DNA from: Psychrobacter sp.
GTDB taxonomy: Bacteria; Pseudomonadota; Gammaproteobacteria; Pseudomonadales; Moraxellaceae
Assembly: GCA_029264635.1 (NCBI GenBank)
Contig: JARIAA010000209.1
Span: forward strand, 1-6,423
Reading direction: 5' to 3'
Length of the DNA stretch: 6,423 bases
Shown piece after piece: positions 1 through 5,453 of this stretch. Position 1 is the stretch's first letter. The number at the start of each line of letters is the position of its first letter. Position numbers and translations under genes: made by a program. The notes beneath the pieces were generated by a model. It had not been told where the DNA came from. It did not search any database and was given only the letters and a program-made list of their open reading frames with translations.

Positions 1-116
1 ATTTGATGCTTTAGTAGTAGAGAATGTATAAAAATACGATTTAAATAGTTTTATCTAAAGATTTCTAAATGAATTGCTTCGTAATCTCATCTGTTTTTAT
101 TTATCGATATTTGCTC

Positions 117-147
117 AAAAAAAAGCGACCCATTACGGATCGCTTTT
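117..147 (-). terminator. Rho-independent terminator of the FadL-like gene
   Basis: Read on the minus strand, AAAAGCGA pairs perfectly with TCGCTTTT. The stem continues through a one-base bulge into two more C-G pairs and closes on a six-base loop (about 131-136). The stem runs directly into eight consecutive U (plus-strand A117-A124). It lies about 67 nt downstream of the stop codon of the minus-strand porin gene. The stem symmetry gives the plus-strand transcript a shorter U run (144-147), so it could also stop a gene entering from the left, but the minus-strand terminator is clearly the better one. Confidence 0.88.
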
Positions 148-197
148 ATCGCTTAAAATAGTACGAATATAGTTGAGTAATTTCACATTAATAAAGT

Positions 198-213
198 CCT
201 AAATATATTTAGG
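198..213. repeat. Perfect 16-bp palindrome touching the porin stop codon
   Basis: CCTAAATATATTTAGG is its own reverse complement over all 16 bases and starts at the base right after the TAG stop (214-216, minus strand). In the mRNA it could fold as a 6-bp stem with a TATA loop. It has no U tract, and the true terminator lies further on, so a role as mRNA 3' structure or protein-binding site is only a guess. AT-rich palindromes of this length can arise by chance. Confidence 0.5.
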
Positions 214-1608
214 CTATTGGGCTTGATAAGAGAGTTTAACACCTAGCACGTAGCCATCATTGTCTTCAAAATTACTGACAATATCTTGGGTTGGTGTTTT
301 ACCTTTTGCATCGCCGAACCACAGGTATTTGCCACCTGCTGATACTGCCCAGTTTTCGGTGACATTGTACTTGGCACCGAGACCGACACTATAGTAGCCT
401 TCGATAGGACCTAATGATGTTACGGGATCACCAGCACCACTATCCCAACCAACATTACCACTAACCGCCAATGCTGGCGTTAGACGCTTAGCCAAACCAA
501 GCTCAACGGCCCATTGATCGTCATCGTAGCTGACCAGTGATAACCCATCAGGACGGTACGCAGGATTAGCGGTACTTACCTCATTATATAATGATGGTGT
601 AATCGCAAAATCGCTCCATGGTACCCAGCGCACTTTTGCCGTAGCGAGTGTGGTTGGGTTAATGCCAGTTTGAAAATCAAAGTTGACTGATTCTGGCGTT
701 TTGATTTCGATATCTGTGTGTCTAGTGGTCGGTAGCGCTAACCCAGCAGTTGCTCCAGCAGCAGTAGCAATTGGAAAGGTCTCGAAAGCTTTGGCATTGT
801 GCTTGATTTCAGAACGATAAGTCAAAGCTGCCTTCAACGCAATTTCTGGCTTACTATAAGACATGCCAGCTATCCAGCCATAGTCTTGATCGTTACTAAT
901 ATGGGTGCTATAACCTGTTGCTGAGCTATAGGCTGTACCGCGTAATTTGACGTCTGCTCTTACACGCTGAGCAACTGGGCCGCCATAAGCTTGAAACTCT
1001 TTATTGGCCCCAAATTTCGCTCCAAGAATACCTGTAATACTCTCGGTACGCACTTCTACTTGCGTCGCTTCCCCAGCCGTAGCGGCCAATCCTTTTGCAG
1101 CCTCAAGGCTAATGAGTTGACCCTGAGCTTGTTGTAACTCCTCAGCTGTCAAATCATCTGGATTGCCTGGAGTAAGCGCAGCCCTTAATGCATCGATATT
1201 TTGATCGACTAGGCCTTCCGTTAAATTAGGATTCCTTGTAAAACCTTGAATAAGTAAGTCTGGATCACTATTAGTCACAAAATTATTATTACCAACATAG
1301 TCAGCAGCAGCGCCGAATGGCTCGTCATATAAGATACCCACACTAAAAGTATCATTGATATCCGTTTTTACCCCATAACGAAAAAAATCGTAAGACTTTG
1401 CTATATCACCGACTTTATTGCCCGACGCATCTTCACCGCTTACATCGCCATCAATATAGGTGTAACTAGCTTCTGCATATAGGCCATCTTGTAAGAATGC
1501 CGTGATATCTTGACCTGAACGATCAAGACCAGCCGCATTGCTCATGCTCGCCACAGAAAAAGCAGCGACAGCGACGACAAGCGTTTTTAAATGAAAATTG
1601 GGGCCCAT
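214..1608 (-). CDS. OmpP1/FadL/TodX-family outer membrane protein (hydrophobic substrate or long-chain fatty acid channel)
   Basis: A 464-residue outer membrane beta-barrel of the FadL family, which moves long-chain fatty acids or other hydrophobic compounds across the outer membrane. Residues 1-25 form a signal peptide with a hydrophobic core (L10-A20) and a likely cut after SNA25. The mature start (AGLDRSGQDITAFLQ) and the later block TPESVNFDFQTGINP (304-318), followed by the strand-forming KVRWVPWSDF, are what I recognise as FadL-type. Alternating strand patterns run to the C-terminus. Residues about 118-186 are an Ala/Gln/Leu-rich, probably helical insert with no strand pattern. The protein ends in YQAQ, lacking the usual terminal aromatic residue. 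The ATG at 1608 is supported by GGAG 7 nt upstream. The gene has its own terminator and probably its own promoter, so co-transcription with the upstream slyX is not required. Family assignment is firm; the substrate is unknown. The Moraxella homologue I recall is OMP E. Confidence 0.88.
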   Translation of the reverse strand: MGPNFHLKTLVVAVAAFSVASMSNAAGLDRSGQDITAFLQDGLYAEASYTYIDGDVSGEDASGNKVGDIAKSYDFFRYGVKTDINDTFSVGILYDEPFGAAADYVGNNNFVTNSDPDLLIQGFTRNPNLTEGLVDQNIDALRAALTPGNPDDLTAEELQQAQGQLISLEAAKGLAATAGEATQVEVRTESITGILGAKFGANKEFQAYGGPVAQRVRADVKLRGTAYSSATGYSTHISNDQDYGWIAGMSYSKPEIALKAALTYRSEIKHNAKAFETFPIATAAGATAGLALPTTRHTDIEIKTPESVNFDFQTGINPTTLATAKVRWVPWSDFAITPSLYNEVSTANPAYRPDGLSLVSYDDDQWAVELGLAKRLTPALAVSGNVGWDSGAGDPVTSLGPIEGYYSVGLGAKYNVTENWAVSAGGKYLWFGDAKGKTPTQDIVSNFEDNDGYVLGVKLSYQAQ

Positions 1609-1632
1609 TGTATTTCTCCAAACGTCCTCATT

Positions 1633-1641
1633 GTTATACCA
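1633..1641 (-). promoter_or_regulatory. Candidate extended -10 promoter of the FadL-like gene
   Basis: On the minus strand the sequence TGGTATAAC matches an extended -10 (TGnTATAAT) with one mismatch. It lies 24 nt upstream of the ATG, so transcription would begin near 1626 and give a leader of about 18 nt that still contains the GGAG ribosome binding site. No good -35 sits at 17 nt; TTGCAT lies 20 nt upstream of the hexamer, which is too far. An extended -10 can work without a -35. The assignment is by inspection only. Confidence 0.4.
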
Positions 1642-1689
1642 TCTTGATAACGATTGTTATGCAAGAGATATCCTCGGGGAAAGATGGTA
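1637..1689. promoter_or_regulatory. Nested inverted repeats in the fadL-like promoter (candidate operator)
   Basis: Two symmetric elements overlap here. The inner one pairs CTTGATAAC (1643-1651) with GTTATGCAAG (1656-1665) around a four-base centre and is perfect except for one extra base (G1661). The outer one pairs TACCATCTT (1637-1645) with AAGATGGTA (1681-1689), nine perfect base pairs 35 nt apart. Both abut or overlap the proposed extended -10, so they cover the place where a repressor or activator would act. The core ATAAC-N4-GTTAT has the size of a TetR-family operator. No regulator is encoded in the window, so the identity is unknown. Confidence 0.45.
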
Positions 1690-1886
1690 ATGTCTTTTAA
1701 ACGCTAAAACAACACAAATATCCTGTTATTTTCTAATTATGACTATTTAGTCACAAAGTGTTAACAGCATTCATTTATACGCATATACTTAAACTTCTGA
1801 TCACCCTATCTTTTTGACCTTATATTCATTATTAAGTATCTAACGCAAATAGGAAGTGTCGATTTTGCATTTAGTCGCTTTGACCT

Positions 1887-2192
1887 TTAATAGTGGGGCG
1901 GTCTATCTGCTATCACATCAAAGGGCGCTATTCCCTCGTCATTGCTTTGACTCTCCACTTGTTTGTAGACCAGTTGCAGTTGGCGCTGTAATGTATGGAT
2001 ATGTTTGTCTTGGCGAGTAACCACTTGGTCAAGGCGCTCTACTGTCAATTCAAGATGCGCCATACTCATTTGTAATTCAATCATTTGCGTCTGTAGCTCA
2101 GAGAGCTTTAACGCACTGTCATTTTGGTTTGGAATATTTTTATTGTTTTTTGATGATGGATGCATACTTTTCTCAACAGGATGGCTATTCAT
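1887..2192 (-). CDS. slyX: SlyX family protein
   Basis: A small soluble protein of 101 residues from the first ATG. It is recognised as SlyX by a continuous Leu/Ile/Val heptad-type coiled coil (about residues 28-80, with LELTVERLDQVV in the middle) followed by a short tail ending in RPPHY. Escherichia coli SlyX is 72 residues, with the same coiled coil and a PPHY end. The molecular function of SlyX is not established; it is often found next to slyD, but not here. The start is uncertain: coordinates give the longest frame, but a second ATG at codon 10 (2165) is favoured. The first ATG is preceded by CCTCC, the opposite of a Shine-Dalgarno sequence, and lies only about 8 nt from the start point predicted by a TATAAT at 2207-2212. 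The second ATG has GAG six bases upstream and a 35-nt leader. Either form has an N-terminal polar extension compared with E. coli. Confidence 0.82.
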   Translation of the reverse strand: MNSHPVEKSMHPSSKNNKNIPNQNDSALKLSELQTQMIELQMSMAHLELTVERLDQVVTRQDKHIHTLQRQLQLVYKQVESQSNDEGIAPFDVIADRPPHY

Positions 2193-2206
2193 AATAGGAG
2201 GCTTGT

Positions 2207-2212
2207 ATTATA
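2207..2212 (-). promoter_or_regulatory. Candidate -10 box of slyX
   Basis: A perfect TATAAT on the minus strand. The -35 position is poor (TCTTTT with a 17-nt spacer). Transcription would start near 2200, which suits the internal slyX start at 2165 better than the first ATG at 2192. The proposed -35/spacer region is covered by the interrupted inverted repeat at 2213-2264. Confidence 0.4.
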
Positions 2213-2264
2213 AGTCATTTATCATTGGAAAAAGATCCTAGCAACCAATGATAATAAAATGACT
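2213..2264. repeat. Long interrupted inverted repeat between slyX and uup
   Basis: The left arm AGTCATTT+ATCATTGG (2213-2228) is the exact reverse complement of the right arm CCAATGAT (2245-2252) plus AAATGACT (2257-2264). The only difference is four extra bases (AATA, 2253-2256) on the right. All 16 left-arm bases pair; the loop is 16 nt. It begins one base beyond the slyX -10 and lies upstream of the proposed uup start point, so it is probably in neither transcript. That favours a DNA-level role (operator or cruciform) or a relic of a small mobile repeat over a terminator. Confidence 0.6.
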
Positions 2265-2272
2265 GGCATAGG

Positions 2273-2314
2273 AAAACACTGTTTTATTGACACTTTTACC
2301 ATAATGAATAAGAT
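2273..2314 (+). promoter_or_regulatory. Candidate uup promoter with adjacent 13-bp palindrome
   Basis: A consensus -35 TTGACA (2287-2292) is followed after 16 nt by TAAGAT (2309-2314), which matches four of six bases of a -10. Transcription would start near 2321 and leave a leader of about 119 nt. Immediately upstream of the -35 is AAAACACTGTTTT (2273-2285), a palindrome with 6-bp arms around a central C, well placed for a regulator. An alternative promoter is the extended -10 TGTTATACT at 2351-2359, which would give a leader of about 75 nt. I cannot decide between them. Confidence 0.35.
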
Positions 2315-2439
2315 AAAAAACTTTGCTCACGATAAACTCGCATGTCAGCATGTTATACTATTACTCATCTAGCAATTTCCTTTATATTGCCCTTATTCAA
2401 TTATTACTTTCACTACTATATATAAGCTTAAGATAATTT

Positions 2440-4371
2440 ATGGCACTGATACATCTAAAAAATATCCATCTCGCTTTTGGCGTCGCTCCTGTCCTTGATG
2501 GCATTGACTTTAGCATCGATGAGGGCGAGCGCGTCTGTTTAATCGGGCGTAATGGCGAAGGTAAATCGACTTTATTTAAATTAATAAATGGCTCCTTGCA
2601 GCCTGATAGCGGTGAAGTCATCATCAATGGTAGCGCAAGTGTAGCTATGCTTGAGCAGGACGTCCCTGAAACCAGCGGTAAAATATTAGATATCGTGATG
2701 GGTGGTAGCCGCCGTACCGCTGACCTACTGATAAGCTATAATCAACAGACTGACTTATGTGCTGATGGCGACATGGATGCGTGCGAGCGCATGGCGACAT
2801 TGCAGCATGATATCGATGCCGTTCATGGTTGGGATTTAGAGCGCGAAGCAAGACGTCTTATCACGACGATGGGTCTTGATCCTGAAGATGATCTATCTTC
2901 GTTATCTGGTGGTCGTAAGCGCCGTGTACTACTTGCGCGCGCGCTTGTGACCAAGCCTGACATGCTGTTACTTGATGAGCCAACCAACCATTTGGACGTC
3001 GATAGTATTGAGTGGTTAGAGCGCTTTTTACTTGATTGGCAAGGTTTAACTTTACTGTTTGTAACCCATGACAGAGCATTCGTTGATAAGCTTGCAACTC
3101 GCATTGTAGAGCTTGATCGCGGTCAATTAACAAGTTATGACGTGACTCAGGGTGCTAAAGGTTACGCGCGTTATCAAGAGCTTAAAGAGCAACAACTGCT
3201 TGCAGAAGAAAAGAATAACGCGAATTTCGATAAAAAACTGGCACAAGAAGAAGTGTGGATTCGCCAAGGTATCAAAGCGCGCCGTACCCGTAACGAAGGC
3301 CGTGTCCGCGAGCTCAAAGCCTTACGAGAAGAGCGCAGCAGTCGTCGTGAGCAAGTGGGCAACGTCAATATTACGATGGGCGAAGGCGAGAAAAGCGGCA
3401 AGCTGGTCTGTAAAGTTAAAAACCTACATCTTGAATACGATGGCAATGTGTTGGTCGATAATTTTACAACGACTATCATGCGTGGCGATAAAATCGGTAT
3501 TATTGGTCCAAATGGTGCGGGCAAAACCACCCTTATCAAAGCTCTACTCGATATGTCTGACGACGAAGTGACCAAAACTGGCAGCGTTGAGCTAGGTACT
3601 AACTTACAAATCGCTTTTTTCGATCAGCTGCGCGATCAGTTAGATCTTGAAGCAACGGTCGCTCAAAACGTGTCAGAAGGTTCAGACTTTATCGAAGTGG
3701 GCGGTCGTAAAACGCATATTATGAGCTATTTGCAAGATTTTTTATTCGCTCCAGAGCGCGCTCGTACGCCGGTTAAAGCCTTGTCTGGCGGTGAGCGTAA
3801 CCGAGTGCTGCTGGCGAAACAATTATTAAAACCTGCCAATATCCTCGTACTTGATGAGCCAACCAACGATCTGGACATGGCAACTCTTGAGTTACTAGAA
3901 GAGTCTGTGAGTAGCTTTAATGGTACCATTCTTTTGATTAGCCATGATCGCTCATTTATGGATAACGTCGTCACCTCAACGTGGGTGTTTGACCAAGATG
4001 AAGATGGCAGAGGTATCGTTAAAGAATATGTCGGCGGCTATCAAGAATACTTGGTACAAAAAAATCGTGCACAAGCCGCTAAATCTAATAGCAAGCAAAA
4101 CGGCAAACCTAGCAATAATACTGCACCGGCCGCTAAGGTCAATAACGCAGCCAAAAAGCTGAACTTTAATGAGCAGCGCGAACTTGATAATTTACCGAAA
4201 CAGATTGCTGCGCTTGAGCAAGAACAGACTCAGCTACAAGAACAACTAGCAGACGGCTCTTGGTTCACTCAAGACTTTGATGCTGCCACTGTCGCAAGTG
4301 AGCGATTATTAAGCATTGAGGATGAGATGATGGATAAGCTTGAACGCTGGGAGGCACTTGAGAGCGACTAG
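2440..4371 (+). CDS. uup: Uup, ABC-F family ATP-binding protein
   Basis: A 643-residue soluble protein with two tandem ABC ATPase domains and no membrane segment; E. coli Uup is 635 residues. Domain 1 has Walker A GRNGEGKS (36-43), signature LSGGR (155-159), Walker B with catalytic E180 in LLLDEPTNHLD, and switch H210. The interdomain linker (about 240-315) contains the Uup-type run EVWIRQGIKARRTRNEGRVR. Domain 2 has Walker A GPNGAGKT (356-363), signature LSGGE (448-452), Walker B with E473 in LDEPTNDLD, and switch H502. A low-complexity Asn/Lys/Ala tether (about 545-572) leads to a C-terminal coiled coil (about 573-640) ending in RWEALESD, which in E. coli Uup binds DNA. Uup loss raises precise transposon excision in E. 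coli, and ABC-F proteins act at the ribosome. All ATPase residues are intact, so it should be active. The ATG has only a weak AAGA upstream. No clear terminator follows the TAG stop. Confidence 0.95.
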   Translation: MALIHLKNIHLAFGVAPVLDGIDFSIDEGERVCLIGRNGEGKSTLFKLINGSLQPDSGEVIINGSASVAMLEQDVPETSGKILDIVMGGSRRTADLLISYNQQTDLCADGDMDACERMATLQHDIDAVHGWDLEREARRLITTMGLDPEDDLSSLSGGRKRRVLLARALVTKPDMLLLDEPTNHLDVDSIEWLERFLLDWQGLTLLFVTHDRAFVDKLATRIVELDRGQLTSYDVTQGAKGYARYQELKEQQLLAEEKNNANFDKKLAQEEVWIRQGIKARRTRNEGRVRELKALREERSSRREQVGNVNITMGEGEKSGKLVCKVKNLHLEYDGNVLVDNFTTTIMRGDKIGIIGPNGAGKTTLIKALLDMSDDEVTKTGSVELGTNLQIAFFDQLRDQLDLEATVAQNVSEGSDFIEVGGRKTHIMSYLQDFLFAPERARTPVKALSGGERNRVLLAKQLLKPANILVLDEPTNDLDMATLELLEESVSSFNGTILLISHDRSFMDNVVTSTWVFDQDEDGRGIVKEYVGGYQEYLVQKNRAQAAKSNSKQNGKPSNNTAPAAKVNNAAKKLNFNEQRELDNLPKQIAALEQEQTQLQEQLADGSWFTQDFDAATVASERLLSIEDEMMDKLERWEALESD

Positions 4372-4782
4372 GCTATATTCATACGGTGGAGCGTAAACTG
4401 CGACAATGTATGTTCTACTAAATAGTGGGCCATACTAGCGTTAGATTTTTCAAATGCTTTATATAGAATGTGTAGTAGGTATAGTATTATTAAGATACAG
4501 ATACCCCTGTGAGATAGCAGTAAACTTACGGAAAGTTAGTGAACATTGCCTTAATTTCAAGTATCATTCTCAGTCTTTGAATATCCTTATTAAACCTAAG
4601 GTGATGAATGTAGTCAGACCCTGATATAGTTAGATTTTAAGTGTCATTTATGAATAGTTTTTTTATAGCGTTCAATCAGTAATGATAAGGTGTCAAGTAA
4701 GCTTTATTTTTGACACAGTAATTTATTTTATAACCGAAATAGCTTAGAATAGCAACAATTAGCAAAATTAGGCACAGCTAAA

Positions 4783-4842
4783 GTGGCTTGTATGTTGGTA
4801 TTGTAGATTTCTAAGCCACAAACCCAGTGTGGGATAATCCCA
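4783..4842 (+). promoter_or_regulatory. petA leader with competing stem-loops
   Basis: Three stems share bases and cannot all form. Stem A pairs GTGGCTT (4783-4789) with AAGCCAC (4813-4819). Stem B pairs CCACA (4816-4820) with TGTGG (4828-4832). Stem C pairs TGGGA (4830-4834) with TCCCA (4838-4842), loop TAA. Forming B breaks A and C. The array ends 12 nt before the GGAGGA of petA. The layout resembles leaders that switch between structures, but no ligand-binding core or leader peptide is visible, and B and C are short. Function is inferred from symmetry only. Confidence 0.35.
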
Positions 4843-4854
4843 TTTCATTCACCT

Positions 4855-4862
4855 GGAGGAAG
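4855..4862 (+). promoter_or_regulatory. Strong ribosome binding site of petA
   Basis: GGAGGAAG ends 5 nt before the ATG at 4868; the GGAGG core is 8 nt away. This is the best ribosome binding site in the window and fixes the petA start. It contrasts with the weak ones of uup and slyX. Confidence 0.85.
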
Positions 4863-4867
4863 TATTA

Positions 4868-5452
4868 ATGAGCCAAGCCGAAGGCGTTAATGTACAACGT
4901 CGTAGAGTTCTTATTGCCTCGACTGCCGCAATTGGTGCAGCTGGGGTAGCTGCTGTAGCAACACCTTTTGTTCGTTCTTGGACCCCAAGTGCTAAAGCAG
5001 AAGCTGCCGGAGCGGCAGTGACTCAAGACATCGGTTCTATCGAAGATGGACAAATGATCGTCGTCAAATATCGTGGCAAACCTATCTATGTAGTTAAGCG
5101 CACCGAAGATATGCTAAATACGTTAGAGTCGGTTAGGCCTTTGTTGTCTGATCCTGATTCTAGTGCGTCATTACAACCTGAATATTGTGCAAACCCTACT
5201 CGCTCTTTAGAGCCAAGCGTTCTAGTGGTAGAAGGCGTATGTACGCATTTAGGGTGTGCGCCAAACTACCGTCCTGACGTTGGCGCAGCTGACTTAGGTG
5301 GTAATGACTGGTATGGTGGGTTTTTCTGCCCATGTCATGGTTCTAAGTACGACTTGGCAGGTCGCGTCTACAGTGGCGTTCCTGCACCGCTTAACTTACC
5401 CATCCCAGATTATAGTATGGATGGTACCATCTTGACGGTTGGGGAGGCTTGA
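4868..5452 (+). CDS. petA: Ubiquinol-cytochrome c reductase Rieske iron-sulfur subunit
   Basis: The 194-residue Rieske [2Fe-2S] subunit of cytochrome bc1 (complex III) takes an electron from ubiquinol at the Qo site and passes it to cytochrome c1 on the periplasmic side. R11-R13 followed by a hydrophobic helix (about 14-34) form a twin-arginine-type signal anchor. An Ala-rich hinge (about 36-50) links it to the soluble head. Box 1 is CTHLGC (125-130) and box 2 is CPCHGS (154-159): C125, H127, C154 and H157 are the cluster ligands, and C130 and C156 form the disulfide. S159 and Y161, which raise the midpoint potential in ubiquinol-oxidising complexes, are present. GVPAPLNLPIP (170-180) is the Pro-rich loop over the cluster. 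C107 is an extra cysteine that I do not recall as conserved. Length and architecture are normal for proteobacteria. It is the first gene of the bc1 operon; petB starts two bases after its stop. Confidence 0.97.
   Translation: MSQAEGVNVQRRRVLIASTAAIGAAGVAAVATPFVRSWTPSAKAEAAGAAVTQDIGSIEDGQMIVVKYRGKPIYVVKRTEDMLNTLESVRPLLSDPDSSASLQPEYCANPTRSLEPSVLVVEGVCTHLGCAPNYRPDVGAADLGGNDWYGGFFCPCHGSKYDLAGRVYSGVPAPLNLPIPDYSMDGTILTVGEA
5441..5447 (+). promoter_or_regulatory. petB ribosome binding site inside the end of petA
   Basis: GGGGAGG lies within the last codons of petA, 6 nt before the ATG at 5454. This supports that start over the in-frame ATG at 5460, which would have a 12-nt gap. It implies translational coupling of the Rieske and cytochrome b subunits. 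Confidence 0.8.
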
Positions 5453-5453
5453 T

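Larger units (their letters stand above)
4372..4867. other. 496-nt non-coding gap between uup and petA
   Basis: No convincing gene is present on either strand; the short frames lack ribosome binding sites and recognisable products. It holds an inverted repeat GTGTCAA/TTGACAC (4690-4696 and 4710-4716), a 5-bp stem CCTTA/TAAGG (4585-4601), a 10-bp direct repeat GTTAGATTTT (4440-4449 and 4629-4638), and the petA leader stem-loops described separately. A good intrinsic terminator for uup is not visible; the best candidate, TAGTG/TACTA at about 4424-4438, is weak and lacks an adjacent U tract. A bc1 promoter must lie somewhere here, but no pair of boxes at proper spacing stands out; TAGAAT (4745-4750) is the best -10. 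Confidence 0.7.

Noticed and set aside
1..116. Possible gene entering from the left edge
   Set aside because: The stretch is short, AT-rich and has stops in several frames; nothing in it resembles a coding sequence or RNA gene.
1741..1752. Short palindrome GACTATTTAGTC as a slyX terminator
   Set aside because: The arms are 5 bp with a two-base centre, no U tract follows on the minus strand, and it lies about 135 nt after the slyX stop.
2005..2241. Plus-strand open frame with AGGAGG at 2196-2201 near its end
   Set aside because: It runs antisense to slyX, the protein is low-complexity and Cys/Phe-rich with no family resemblance, and AGGAGG is followed by no ATG-initiated frame of useful length.
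2397..3974. Several open frames antisense to or out of frame with uup
   Set aside because: All lie within a clear full-length uup with both ATPase domains intact. Their translations are Ser/Arg-rich, as expected for shadow frames, and they lack ribosome binding sites.
4440..4638. Direct repeat GTTAGATTTT (4440-4449 and 4629-4638)
   Set aside because: Ten bases 189 nt apart in AT-rich DNA with no shared flanks; no sign of target-site duplication or mobile element ends.
4710..4734. TTGACA followed by TATAAC as a petA promoter
   Set aside because: The spacer is only 13 nt, too short for a standard sigma-70 promoter, and nothing resembling a -10 sits at 16-18 nt. The TTGACA is better explained as the right arm of the GTGTCAA/TTGACAC repeat.
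4865..5053. Minus-strand open frame over the start of petA
   Set aside because: It is antisense to the Rieske signal-anchor region and shows no domain or ribosome binding site.
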